Shown here one piece after another: positions 1 through 10,402 of a stretch of DNA of 64,000 bases; position 1 is the stretch's first letter, and every line of letters begins with the position of its first letter. The stretch is taken from NCBI RefSeq assembly GCF_030704535.1, contig NC_081808.1, positions 23,005,501 through 23,069,500 of the forward strand. The letters are read 5' to 3'. The notes below the pieces were generated by a model. That model searched no databases. It was not told the DNA's origin and saw nothing but the letters and a program-made list of their open reading frames with translations. Source of the DNA: Vitis vinifera (taxonomy: Eukaryota; Streptophyta; Magnoliopsida; Vitales; Vitaceae). A program made the position numbers and the translations under genes.

Positions 1-12
1 CGATGTAATGGT

Positions 13-395
13 TGTAAGAATACATAGAATACATTTAATCCAAATGTATGAAACTTTTGCCATATGAATCAAATCTAAAAGGATTTCGGATTAGCTACTT
101 ACCTCCAACCATTGGTTTTGAATTTCTGTAGTTGGTGCAAGTCTTTGATTTTCCAAACTCTGATATTTCTTGTTAGATGGTGTATTTTTGAAAAACAGTA
201 GAGAAACGAGTTCGGGACCAAGACTGATATATAAAACTGTGGCTTCCCATCAAACCACATTGTTTGTCATTCGCCACCACTCTCAGCAGTTTGTGGAACA
301 TGTTCCTAAATTGTAGGGAAGTGAGACGATCTAATGGAAGGACTTGGTCAAGGTGTTGACCACTTCAGAGTTGTGTGAACGTGTAACAGATAACA
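13..395 (-). repeat. 3' LTR of the copia element
   Basis: Begins TGTAAGAATACAT and ends CAGATAACA as written on the plus strand, so it has TG...CA ends. It matches 8921-9303 over the same 383-bp length with no indels and about 31 substitutions by eye. It lies directly next to the polypurine tract, which makes it the 3' LTR of a minus-strand element. Confidence 0.93.
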
Positions 396-405
396 TTCTC
401 CCACC
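396..405 (-). other. Polypurine tract of the copia element
   Basis: The minus strand reads GGTGGGAGAA immediately before the TGTTATCTG start of the 3' LTR. This is the expected position and base composition of the plus-strand primer of an LTR retrotransposon. Confidence 0.8.
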
Positions 406-699
406 TGGTCTACACTTTTAACCTAATGTCTCATCGTAGTCCATCAATTATCCACATTAAGTAACAAATACATGAATCATGGCGATAAGTCCTCTATATA
501 ACGAGTGTTACTTTCCATGTATTACAGTGTATTCATTTCTTAACATTATACTTTATGTGACAATATTACTTAATGAATAAACCCTATGTTCATTCTTGGT
601 CCAAGGAAGTTGAATTTCCTCAAAATTAAATAAAAGGTGCACATCAATATGAGAAAACATCGTAATTAGAGTTTGTACAATAGAAACTACATAAGAGAA

Positions 700-3600
700 C
701 TAAGTCCCATGTTCACTACATGATCCTTGAATTTCAACAGTGGCATGCCCTTAGTCAAAGGATCAACGATCGTCAATTCAGTGCTAATGTGCTCAATAAC
801 CACTTTATTTTCTTTAACACGTTCTCTTATGGCTAGATTCTTAATGTCGATGTGCTTGCTTCAATTTCCACTTTTATTGTTCTTTGCCATAAAGACAGTA
901 GTTGAATTGTCGCATATATACTCAATGGCTTAGATATTAAATCTATAATCCTAAGCCCGAAAATGAAACTCTTAAGCCATACTCTGATATCGTCCTAACA
1001 TTCCAACAAAAAATGCAATGTTAGGCATTATGTAGACCTGAGCATACATTAGATTTTCGATTGTAGAATCATATGGAATGTTCTTCATTTGTTCCCTTTC
1101 AAGATCGTTTTTCGAGTATCAGTTCAGATTGAACCTATCACCCTTCAGTATAGGGGAAACACTAGGTGAACAATCCTTCATTTGAAATCTCTTTAAAAGT
1201 TTTTTGATATAGGTTTCTTGAGACAGACCTAAGATGCCTTGAAATCTGTCTCTATGGATCTTAATGCCAATGACATAAGATGCCTCACTCATATTCTTCA
1301 TGTCAAAATTTTTAAAGAGAAATTGTTTCACCCATGAAGTAAATCATTATCATTGGTTGCAAGTAAGATGTCATCCACGTATAAAACAAGAAAATAAACT
1401 TTACTCCTATTGACCTTAAGGTATATGTATTGATCCATAACATTTTCTACAAAACCAAATGAATAAATTATGTTATGGAACTTTAAATACCATTGGCGGG
1501 ATGCTTGTTTTAAACCGTATATGGATTTCTTAAGTTTGCAAACCAATTTCTCACCATCACTAGAGGGGAATCCTTCAGGTTGTTTCATGTAAACCTCCTC
1601 CTCTAGCTCTTCATTAAGAAATGCAGTTTTCACATCCATTTGTTGCAATTCCAAATCAAAGTAGGCTACTAATGTCAATATAATGTGTAAGGAATCTTTC
1701 TTAGATACAGGAGAAAAGGTTTCCGTGTAATCGATTCCTTTTTTCTGAGTGAACCCCTTTGCAACAAGTTTGGCCTTGTATCTCTCAGTGTTGCCTAATG
1801 AGTCTTTCTTTGTCTTAAAAACCCATTTACAACCAATGACTTTTGCATCATTAGGCAACTCAACATGGTCCCAAACATCGTTGCACCTCATGGAACTCAT
1901 CTCATCCTTCATGGCATTGTACCATAATTCTAATTCTTTGCAACTCATGGCTTGTGAAAAAGATTTGGGATCATTTTCGGCTCCTCTATTGTAGTTAGAT
2001 TCTTGTAGATACACTACATAATCACTAGGAATTGCTGACCTCTTAGTTCGAGTAAACCTTCTTAAGGTTGCACCATTATCTTCTAGGGAAGTATGAGGTT
2101 CAACTTGTTGTTCAGAAGTGTGAGGCAACTCCTGATCAACTTGATTTATTGAAATGTTGTCAACAACTTGTGGAACTTCAATGACTGGTTAGACTTTAGC
2201 GATTGTTTGTTCTGCACCCGTTTGAACTTGAGGGGTGTTATGAACAACCAACAATCTATCACTTGAAGTGGAAGGTTGAGACTCTGTATGATCAATATCA
2301 GAAACTATGTTTCTGAATTGATTGCTTTCACTGACCAAGTTGTAATCAAGAAATTTAGCATTTCTTGATTCCACAATCCTAGTGTTGTGAGATGGACAGT
2401 AAAATCTATACCCCTTAGACTTTTCATTATATCCAATTAAACACCCACTTATAGTCCTTGGGTCTAGTTTCTTCTCTTGTGGATTGTAAATTCTCACTTC
2501 AGACGAGCATCCCCAAACGCACATATGTCGCAAACTCGATTTCCAATATTTCCATAACTCAAATGGCGTCTTTGGGACAACCTTGGTTGGAACTCAGTTT
2601 AATATATACACTGTCATCTTAAGTGCTTCAGTCCACAAGAATCTTGGAAGTTTTGAGCTGCTAAGCATACTCTTCAGCATGTACAATAAAGTTCGGTTTC
2701 TTCTTTTTGTTACACCATTTTAGTCTAAAAAATCAGACATGGTGTATTGGGCAACAATCCCATGCTCTTAAAGAAACTTCGCAAATGGCCCAGATGCTTG
2801 TCCATTTTCCAAGTATCTACCATAATATTTTCCACCTCTATCTGATCTCACGATCTTAATTTGTTTACCACATTGTTTATTTACTTCTACCTTGAAAACC
2901 TCAAAGGCATCTAATGCTTTATTTTTGTTGTGAAGTATGTAGAGATACATGTATCGTGAGAAATCATCTATGAAAGAGATGAAGTATTTTTTACCATGAG
3001 AGTCCATGTCAAGACTACATATATCAATATGTATGATCTCTAATATGACGGAACTCCTAGTAGCACCTTTATTTGACTTGTTGGTCTGCTTTTCCTTAAT
3101 GCAGTCCACACAAGTCTCAAAGTCAGTAAAATCTACAGTACTAAGTACCCCATCATTTACCAACCTTCTGATTCTATCTATGGAGATATGACTTAATCTC
3201 CGGTGCCATAATGTAGAGGAATCCTCATTTACAACACATTTTTTAATGCCAGTTTGGACATGTAATGAACTATAAGTGGTATCATTTTGTAAGAATATGC
3301 GATAAAGATCATTAGACAAAATACCATTCCCAACACAATCAGATTTTTAAATCAAACTGAAAGATGTTTATGAAAAATGAAATGAATATCCAAACGGTAC
3401 AAGTCTAGAAACTGAAATTAAGTTTCATGAGAAACTTGGTACATAAAAGGTCATTTGCAATTCCAAAACAAAACCACCATTTAAAGTTAAATAATGTGTC
3501 CCTATTGCTTCCACATGCGAGCCCATCTTGTTTTTGGATAAGATGAATTGCTCACAACTCATTGGCTTCCTTAGGTTTTGCATACCCTACAAGGAATTTG

Positions 3601-3700
3601 AAATGTAGATTGTAGATCCAGAATCAACCCACCATGTGTTGGTATTTACATTAACCATATTAGATTCATAACAAACAAATGAGGTAGGGTTACATTTCTT
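700..3700 (-). pseudogene. copia pol remnant (protease, integrase, reverse transcriptase, RNase H)
   Basis: A broken copia polyprotein, read from high to low coordinates. Protease motif WWVDSGST is near 3605-3650. Integrase lies at 2768-3319, with an HHCC zinc finger (H..H...C..C), the first catalytic Asp in IDICSLD and the second in VRSDRGG. The integrase C-terminal region is at 2189-2533 (VWGCSSEVRIYNP). Reverse transcriptase lies at 1328-2128 and 1119-1331, with MDVKTAFLNEELEEEVYM, the catalytic LYVDDILLA and IYGLKQASRQWY. An RNase H tail (ADPLTKG-like) is visible at about 715-960. Stops and frameshifts separate these blocks, so no full polyprotein can be made. The order protease-integrase-RT-RNase H is diagnostic of Ty1/copia rather than gypsy. 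Confidence 0.92.
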
Positions 3701-4495
3701 CTCAAGCCATTTCTATAATTTCAGATATTTATTTTTCATGTGTCCTTTTTTTTTTACAGAAGAAACATTTTTTGTCTTTCTTAATGTTAGATTTGGGAGG
3801 AATTTGTTGCTTCCCTTTCTGACTGGCTTGAGATTTTCCTTTTTTTTTCTTTCTTTTGCGTCACCAGCATAACACTTTCTCCTTGCTCCATCATTAACCT
3901 TTCTTCCTCTTGAACACACATGGTCATCAATTCATTGATAGACCATTTATCCTTACGTGTGTTGTAAGAGATTTTGAAATGTCCATACTGAGGTAGAAGA
4001 GTGTTAAGGATAAAGTGCACCAAGAAAGATTCAAACATTTCTACCTTGAGTTTCTTTAGTTGAGCCACTATGTCCCTCATTTCCATGATGTGTTCACGTT
4101 TACCTTTTATACCGGTGAACTTCAGGAATGTGAACTTCATAATTAGGGTGCTTTCCAAGGCTTTATCTGAAGTGACGAATTGATCGTCAATAACCTTTAA
4201 CAATTCGCGGACATTCTCATGCTGCTCAATTGAACCACATATACCAACACTAATTTTTGTCTAAATATACATCACGTTGAGGCAATTAAATTTCTCCCAG
4301 CGTTCGTACAAAGAATTTCATTAGGTGTGTTAGTATCAGTGATCTTATGTGGTTCATATTTCCTTATGGTATAGTTTATGTCATGCACCCTAATTTAAGA
4401 AGAACTTTCTCCTTCCATATTTTAAAGTTATCTCCCCTCAGTTCGAGAACCTCACAACGAATATCAGATATGCTAGGTAAAATTGCACAAAAAGA
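3700..4495 (-). pseudogene. copia gag remnant (UBN2-type, zinc knuckle)
   Basis: Minus-strand reading shows an N-terminal gag segment with WKEKVLLKLGCM near 4410-4440, broken by several stops. An open block follows at 3787-4203, matching the copia UBN2 gag pattern (lKVIDDQF, then a capsid-like helical stretch with HFILNTLLPQYGHFKISYN). At 3713-3919 a frameshifted basic region ends in a damaged CCHC zinc knuckle (KKKGHMKNK). In an intact element this protein would form the cytoplasmic virus-like particle; here it cannot. Confidence 0.85.
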
Positions 4496-5433
4496 TTACA
4501 AGCTTATTAATATTTGAGGCTTTAATTTAAATTCATGTTTTACCAATGTAAAACACACTTAAAAATTGAATATAATTTTATTAAAAATTGCATGTGGGCT
4601 AAATCTTTAATTTAATCAGATTCATTATCTTTATGATAGATTTTATCAAACTATTTTATTGAATTTATAAAATTTATTATGAATATAGTTTGATATCTTC
4701 TATCTATAAGCTTTATGATAAACCATTAAATTAATTCTTCCTAACTCCTGTGGGTAAATTAAGAAAAATTAATTTTAACATTTTATCCTAATTAATTATA
4801 TAAACATAATGAAATCCCTGTGGAGTAAAATCATCATATTTATATAATTAATTACAATTAATGTCCATAATGTGATCCTTATTCACTTAATATATAATTT
4901 TATATAATTAAAGATGTTGTGACTATTATTTAATTATTTAAAATTATATGGTTCACTTGACATTAAAACTATATGATACAACTTTAATATATCTATCACA
5001 AATTTAGGTAACAATTGCATGCTATTAAAACTACAACTTTAATTTATCTAACTCAAATTTAGGCTACATTTTTACACATACAAACATATAAATTAGAATA
5101 AAATAATTTAATTTGCATGTATAAAAATCACATAATAATTTAAAATTAATTTAAAAGGATTTCAGATTGTGATTGGGTGCCCAAGTCCATATAAAAACAC
5201 AATCAGTTCTAAGCCCAACAAAAAATAATTCAAATTTGGCCATAAGGGCCTAAACTAGCCCAACTTTCACATTTATCCCATGGCCCAACATTTAATGCCC
5301 TTATTTTTGCAAAATGGGTCACTGCTCATGCATTGAGCCTAATGGGCCCAATAACCATTTATATCAAGGCCCAAAACCTTAGTGGGCTTCATTGGAACCT
5401 AATCTCTCTCGAGGTTCTTCATTATCTTAATAT
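4496..5433. other. Leader of the copia element, no gene
   Basis: AT-rich DNA between gag and the nested solo LTR. It has no credible reading frame. The part at 5200-5400 is rich in GGGCC and TGGGC-type words, reminiscent of LTR or promoter sequence, but I cannot assign it. With 8015-8906 it makes an unusually long untranslated leader. Confidence 0.5.
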
Positions 5434-6160
5434 CAACTTGTAGACCCCCTACCGGGGAGGAGGAGTTTTTGACCATTTTTATCTTGCTATCATGATTACT
5501 TTTCTGACCACCCGGGAAACGAGTTGCTTTGGGCGGCCATGGGATGGGATGAGGCGAGCTGCTGGTGGCGGCGAGTGACAGCTTGGAGGAGAAGCTGCCA
5601 GCAGAGAAAAAATATATGTATTTCTTTGGGGCTGTGGCGAAAAGCGGAGTGGAGGGGGAGCTAGAGAGGAAAAGACTTGACAAAAAAGAGGAGTTAGGAC
5701 AGAGAAGAAAGGAGAACAGAGAGAGATTTTTATCTAGGGGGCAGGCAGAAAAGCTGAGTGGATGGGGAGCAAATCCGACTCCAGGAAGCACTCCAGGTAC
5801 GTTCATTGTGAACCATATTTTTTATTCTGGGTATCATTCTACTGGATGTCTTTGTTGCTTTATGTGTTCGTTTATACACTTGTGCTGTTGGTTTTTTCTC
5901 TATTCCATGGATCCGACTTGAGAAACTGATGAAAGCCTTCGTCTTATCCATCATGAGACACCAGAGACATGGGTTGCAGTTTGGTTTTGACTCTGTATAT
6001 GTTTTTTCCACTAATATGAACCCATTTCTCTTTCCATCGTCGCCACTCTCTCAACTCCATTTTCATTCACCGGAATCTTGTTTCTGTCCCTGAAATATCA
6101 TCTCCCCCTCTCGTTTCGCCAACACGATTGGACTGCGTTTCAGATCCCAGTCCGATAAAA

Positions 6161-6420
6161 ATGGCTGAACACGCCAAAGGTTCAAGAGCCGTATCTGAAT
6201 CCTCACTGGAAAAGATCACCGACGAGTTGCAAGGCCATGATTCATCATCGTCCGACTCCGTTTCCGATCCTGATAAAACAGCGTCGCCGTCGTCCATCAA
6301 AGCCAAGGATTTTCGCCTCTTTGGACGGGAGAAGCTGGTCCATACAGTTCTCGGCGGAGGAAAACACGCTGATGTATTTTTGTGAAGGGACAAGAAGATC
6401 TCGGCTGGAGTACTTGGCGG
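6161..6420 (+). pseudogene. Captured reticulon-like (RTNLB) first-exon fragment
   Basis: An ATG-initiated reading frame inside the solo LTR reads as the start of a plant reticulon-like protein B. After an acidic, Ser-rich leader ([12 protein letters not shown]) it gives the conserved block [17 protein letters not shown] and ADVFL. A stop at 6383-6385 replaces a Trp, and the same frame then continues RDKKISAGVLGG, also a conserved reticulon motif. Similarity ends just after that, close to where the first membrane hairpin would begin. Reticulons shape tubular ER; this piece lacks the membrane hairpins and would be non-functional. It is probably a transduplicated host exon with some 5' untranslated sequence (from about 6040). 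The family call is confident; the parent gene is unknown. Confidence 0.85.
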
Positions 6421-6679
6421 AGTTGTGCAGAGACGAGAGGATGTCAGCAAGTCTGCGCAGCAGGAACATGAAACTTATCTCTCTCATAAAACGCCATCAA
6501 TGCTAACTTTAGTTTGCCTTTGATTTTGGGAGTAGCATTTAACGAGAGTGCCATTAAAAGTCTCAATTTCCAGTTTTCATCATTAGTCAAATGTTTTTCT
6601 CTTTTTTTTATCCATAAAAGCCAACCATCATTCCATGTTGTAATTTCCATCATCACCACCGACAAGACCAACCCACTAC

Positions 6680-7330
6680 CAATCTCAACTTTTTTTTTTT
6701 TTTTAATTCTTTCATATGTTGATGTCTTAATTTAATTTTTAAATTTAATTTTTAAAATTCTGAATTCTTTTAAAATTAATTTTTCAAACTTCATTTTCTC
6801 AATTTAATATTCAAAACTCTAATTTCCGAAATTTCATTTTTTTAATTTTTTAAATTTAATTTCCAATTTCTAAAATTTCAATTTTTACATTTATTTATTT
6901 AATAATTACTATCTTCGTTATTATTATTATTTTATTTTTAAAATTTCATTTTTAAATAATTCTTCAAAATTTTGATTTCCAAATTTAATTCCCAATTTCC
7001 GAAATTCTAATTTTCCAATTTCCAAATTTAATTTCTAATTTCTAAATTTTCAATTTTCACATTTGTTTATTTATTTATTTATTATCATCATTTTATTTAT
7101 TTATTTTCAAAAATTTCACCTTCAAATAAATTCCAAGTTTCCAATTTTTATAATTTAATAGTTCCAAACTCTCAAATAATTTTCAACATTCCAATTTCTT
7201 TTAAATTTAATTCCTAAATTCCAATTCCTAAAGTTAATTCCTAAATTCCAAATTTCTAGTGATCTTCGAGATTCCAATTTTCAAATAAATTTCAAAAATC
7301 TAATTTTCTCCCAAATAGTTTTAATTCCGC
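6680..7330. repeat. AT-rich degenerate repeat block in the solo LTR
   Basis: About 650 bp built from variants of words such as TTTCCAATTTCTAAATTTAA. It contains no open frame. It looks like an expanded low-complexity tract and is not present in the other family copy at 21.3-23.7 kb, which has a different tandem repeat in the middle. Confidence 0.6.
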
Positions 7331-8009
7331 TCTGGCTTTCAAACAATCTTCTGTTCCTCTTGACTTTAATAAGCAGGAACGAATTTTCCGTAATTCCGAA
7401 TAATGGAATTTATGGGATTAATTCATGCAATATAAATCGGGTTTTGGTGGGGGCCCAACACATGTGATTTCCTCATGATTGATTGATTGATTGTTTGATT
7501 TAATTGCCATGCATGATCGATTTTATTCTGCTCTATGACATGCTCGAAATTATTCCTTAATTGTGCGCTAACCTCACTTCTTGATAGCGCTTTATGGATC
7601 ACTGCCCAGGTACGCATCCACACTCGCTTGGGTCATTTTCTGTACGCATGTTTAGATTCTCACATGTGCATGATCACTCTGAGTATTCATTGATTCCCTC
7701 ATCAATTGCCATGATTGTTTCATTTTATTAGTAGAGACCCGACTTTAGGGACTTAGAAGGGTGCTACGGTCCTTACCGTATCTTCCCGATAATTAAACCT
7801 GACCCGGTTTTTCGCAGACCGTCTTTTCCAAAATAAGGAGTCACACTTAGGGTTTTTCTTTCTTATTTTGTTTACCCTTTAAAAATAAAACAAAAATGAG
7901 TGGCGACTCCAAGTCATTTTTCTTAATCAATAAAGATCATTTTTTCGAAAACAAAAATCGAGCTCGCCATCGAGTGGGAAACGCATTGAGCCGAAATGCG
8001 AGGTCCACA

Positions 8010-8431
8010 CAACTGCAGTCGAACCCATGATTCTATTTTTCCACTACCCCATGGACTGCTTCATCACCGGCAGCACCGTGTTTGCCGCGATTCGCGTGGA
8101 CTGCACCGCATCGAAACTCAGCGCGACAACCTTCCAACACCGGCAATAGTCCAAGCTTTGGAGCCCCTTGCATCACACTGGAACAGTCTTCACCAATGCC
8201 CTACAGCCATCTGCAACACCAGGCAAGAAAAACCTTCATTGGTGCTTCCACGTGCGACGACATCACCATTCAGGAAAAGCCTCATGTAGTGCTTCCATGC
8301 GCGGTGGCCTTTCTTCACCTGAAAAACGCTATCGTTCCGAATGTTTCAGAGGTCAACAGACACTCATAATGGCCTTTGCACCCACACCCACCAGATTGTT
8401 GCCCTAGCCTTAATCATCGTCACCTTAAAAA
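8010..8431. other. copia leader segment of unknown origin
   Basis: Continues the copia leader after the CAACT duplication at 8010-8014. It is less AT-rich than its surroundings and has overlapping open frames on the plus strand (for example 7996-8289 and 8082-8369), none with a recognised domain. Because it borders the NAC fragment, it may be captured host DNA (upstream sequence of that gene or of another), but I see no proof. Confidence 0.4.
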
Positions 8432-8780
8432 ATGGGTGTACCGGAGACAGACCTGCTCTGATAGCTTGGTTTGCCACCTGGGTTATGATTTTATCCTATC
8501 AACGAGGAGCTTATGGTGCAGTATCTATGTTGGAAAGTTGTCGGAAAGGGGTTTTCATTGGAGATAATTGGAGAAATTGATCTCCAAATTTGGCAAATGG
8601 GTTCTTCCCAGTAAAACTATATTTGGAGAGAAAGAGTGATACTTTTTCAGTCCCAAAGATCAGAAGTACCCGAAAGGGTCCAGACCCAATAGGGTGCTGG
8701 GTTTGGGTATTGGAAGGCAACCAAAACTGATAAGGTGATTACCATCGAGGGCCGGAAAGTTGGCATGAAGAAAGTGTTAT
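8432..8780 (+). pseudogene. Captured NAC transcription factor fragment (RD26/ANAC072-like)
   Basis: The plus strand, antisense to the copia element, encodes the N-terminal half of a NAC domain in three frames. The start MGVPETDLL at 8432 is followed by LPPG near 8473, then EELMVQYLC and KVVGKGFSLEIIGEIDL (subdomains A-B). KFGKW.LPSKTIFGEKE follows, with TGA in place of the next Trp, then YFFSPKDQKYPKGSRPNR (C). After a further shift come GYWKATKTDKVITIEG and RKVGMKK (D). Stops and at least two indels make it non-coding. Its start and subdomain wording resemble the stress/ABA-responsive SNAC-A group (RD26, ANAC019/055). Reading runs straight through the junction after the W.LP motif, where NAC genes commonly have an intron. 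That hints at capture from mRNA (inference). Confidence 0.88.
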
Positions 8781-8906
8781 CTGTTACTTTCCCATCAACA
8801 AGCAAGGTATTTCAATTTATGCAGTGATTTAAGAGACTAGAAATACCAAATGTAGCAAAGTATCTCATGCAAAAAACAACACTAAAGCATAAGTAAAATT
8901 TGTGTT

Positions 8907-8918
8907 GCTCTGATACCA
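8907..8918 (-). other. Primer binding site (initiator tRNA-Met type)
   Basis: The minus strand reads TGGTATCAGAGC two bases inside the 5' LTR. This is the standard plant copia PBS, complementary to the 3' end of initiator tRNA-Met. It fixes the element's orientation. Confidence 0.9.
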
Positions 8919-8920
8919 AA

Positions 8921-9303
8921 TGTAAGAATACATGGAATACATTCAATCCAAATGTATGAAACTTTTGCCATATGAATCAAATCTGAAAGGATTGAGGATT
9001 AGCTACTTACCTCCAGCCATTGGTTTTGAATTTATGTAGTTGGTGCAAGTCTTTGATTTTCCAAACTCTGATCTCTCTCGTTAAATGGTGTATTTCTGAA
9101 AAACAATAGAGAGACGAGTTCGGGACCAAGATTGATATATAAAGCTATGGCTTCCCATCAAATCATGTTGTTTTCCATTTGCCACCACTCTCAGCAGTTT
9201 GTGGAACATGTTCCTAAATTGTAGGGAAGTGAAACGATCTGGTGGAAGGACTTGATCAAGGTATTGACCACTTTAGAGTTGTGTGAACATGTAGCAGATA
9301 ACA
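8921..9303 (-). repeat. 5' LTR of the copia element
   Basis: This 383-bp copy of 13-395 has the same TG...CA ends. It is next to the PBS and is followed by the ACGGT target flank at 9304-9308. Confidence 0.93.
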
Positions 9304-10286
9304 ACGGTCTTATCATTTAGACTGAAAACATAGACACTTCCATCTAAAGGATTTAAAAATCTACAACGTTGGCGGAAGTATATAGAATTTGGCTTGCATC
9401 CCGCAAAATTAGAAGCTATAATAGAAATTGAATGATGGTCTCCCAAAAACAAGTAGACAAGTAGACGTTGTCCAAACTCATAACCTCTTCCCATCTTGGA
9501 TTCTTTGAAAACCATACTAACTTATAAATCACGAATCCCTATCCATGCTTTATAATCCGCATGAGATCTCTTTCGGGAGATTCCACTAAATATGAGATAG
9601 GAGATTCCAACAAATATAAGACAAGAGCACACTCATTTTCAGGTGAAGTAATCATTTTCACTTTAAAATCATTACTCACATCATAAGAGAAAGAGCACAC
9701 CCTATCCGTCTAATACATAGAATAACCCATTGTTGTAAATAATATCTTCCAAATCCCGCAAGTCTTTAATATAAGTCCAATCTTCTTCTCCTGATTTAAT
9801 GAATGCTAATCTTCCTACCACACTACCACACGTCATCATGAGTACATCCCTATTAACATCACGATCAATTCACAATACACCCCTCATCGGCTTATAAGGA
9901 TTATAAGGATCCAGTGAATAGGTTGAGGAGGGTTACCATATAAGAATCCTCATCTACTAGAATCATCCAGCCATGAGAAGACCCTTCATACCTCCCCCCA
10001 ACTAAACCTCCCAAAGGCTTTTTCCTTTCATGACGTCATATAAATTGCAACCATCTCTGGGATTATCTTTGGTGGGAGCCAATAACAATGGGACTTGTTG
10101 GTGCAGACGACAATAGTGTTTATGGTTAGAGCATAAATGCTGAAGTTTTTCACAAACTGCATATTTCCATTCAATGCAAACCTCACTGGATGTGAAGTAG
10201 TTCTCTATGGCCACTAAGTAATCTAAGATCGAATCGAGAAGATTTATAGGGACTGATGCCCAATCTGAACTTGAGAGCAAAGCCAT
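9304..10286 (-). pseudogene. F-box/DUF295 (KIB1-4 propeller) pseudogene, disrupted by copia
   Basis: On the minus strand, 10,002-10,286 begins with an F-box (WASVPINLLDSILDYL, then VCIEWKYAV). The frame breaks after KGKSLWEV. Shifted fragments continue the DUF295 domain: GSSHGWMILVDED near 9940, CGSVVGRLAFIKSGEEDW near 9820 and IYNNGLFYVLDG near 9720. The block at about 9310-9510 contains LFLGDHHSISI, CKPNSIYF and DGSVYVFSLNDKTV. Family members are SCF adaptors with a C-terminal propeller-like domain; SKIP23 and KIB1-4 are examples. At least three stops or frameshifts show it is dead. The copia element inserted at its 3' part. Removing the element and one target copy joins KTV to TS in frame with positions 1-7, so the rest of the pseudogene lies left of this window. 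Confidence 0.87.
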
Positions 10287-10402
10287 TATTCTAGTTGTGA
10301 TCTAAAGAGGAAGAAGATGATGTAAACTTAGGGTTTAACAGATTAGGGTTTAACGACCCTTATTTAAAAGAAAAAAAAACAAAAAAAAAAAAAAACAAAA
10401 AA

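Larger units (their letters stand above)
5439..8009. mobile_element. Solo LTR of a gypsy-like family, nested in copia
   Basis: A 2,571-bp unit with short terminal inverted repeats (TGTAGACCCC at the left, GAGGTCCACA at the right). It is flanked by a perfect 5-bp duplication CAACT (5434-5438 and 8010-8014). No internal coding domain, PBS or second LTR is present, which fits a solo LTR. The last 600 bp (about 7410-8009) are closely similar to 23,090-23,675, the end of another solo LTR in this window. The left and middle parts differ strongly between the two copies. This copy carries a reticulon gene fragment and a long AT-rich middle. The Ty3/gypsy assignment rests on LTR length and ends and is inference. 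Confidence 0.88.
13..9303 (-). mobile_element. Degenerate Ty1/copia LTR retrotransposon, two LTRs, with nested solo LTR
   Basis: A full-length but inactive copia element on the minus strand. It has two 383-bp LTRs (13-395 and 8921-9303), a PBS (8907-8918), a polypurine tract (396-405), and gag, protease, integrase, reverse transcriptase and RNase H remnants in copia order. Five bases flank each end: ATGGT at 8-12 and ACGGT at 9304-9308. These fit a 5-bp target duplication with one C-to-T change at a CpG. A 2.6-kb solo LTR (5439-8009) is nested in the leader. Even without that insertion, about 1.8 kb lies between PBS and gag, much longer than usual for copia, and it contains a NAC gene fragment. 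The element interrupts an F-box/DUF295 pseudogene. About 31 of 383 LTR positions differ by eye, so the insertion is millions of years old if usual plant rates apply (inference). Confidence 0.93.

Noticed and set aside
727-933. Plus-strand open frame of 68 codons
   Set aside because: It is antisense to the copia RNase H remnant and has no protein-like features.
5565-5921. 118-codon charged open frame in the left part of the solo LTR
   Set aside because: Lys/Glu-rich frame without a family, inside a non-coding LTR, and not conserved in the other family copy.
10320-10350. AGGGTTTA words resembling plant telomere repeats
   Set aside because: Only two irregular copies (AGGGTTTAACAG, AGGGTTTAACGA) in a gene-proximal leader; not an interstitial telomere array.
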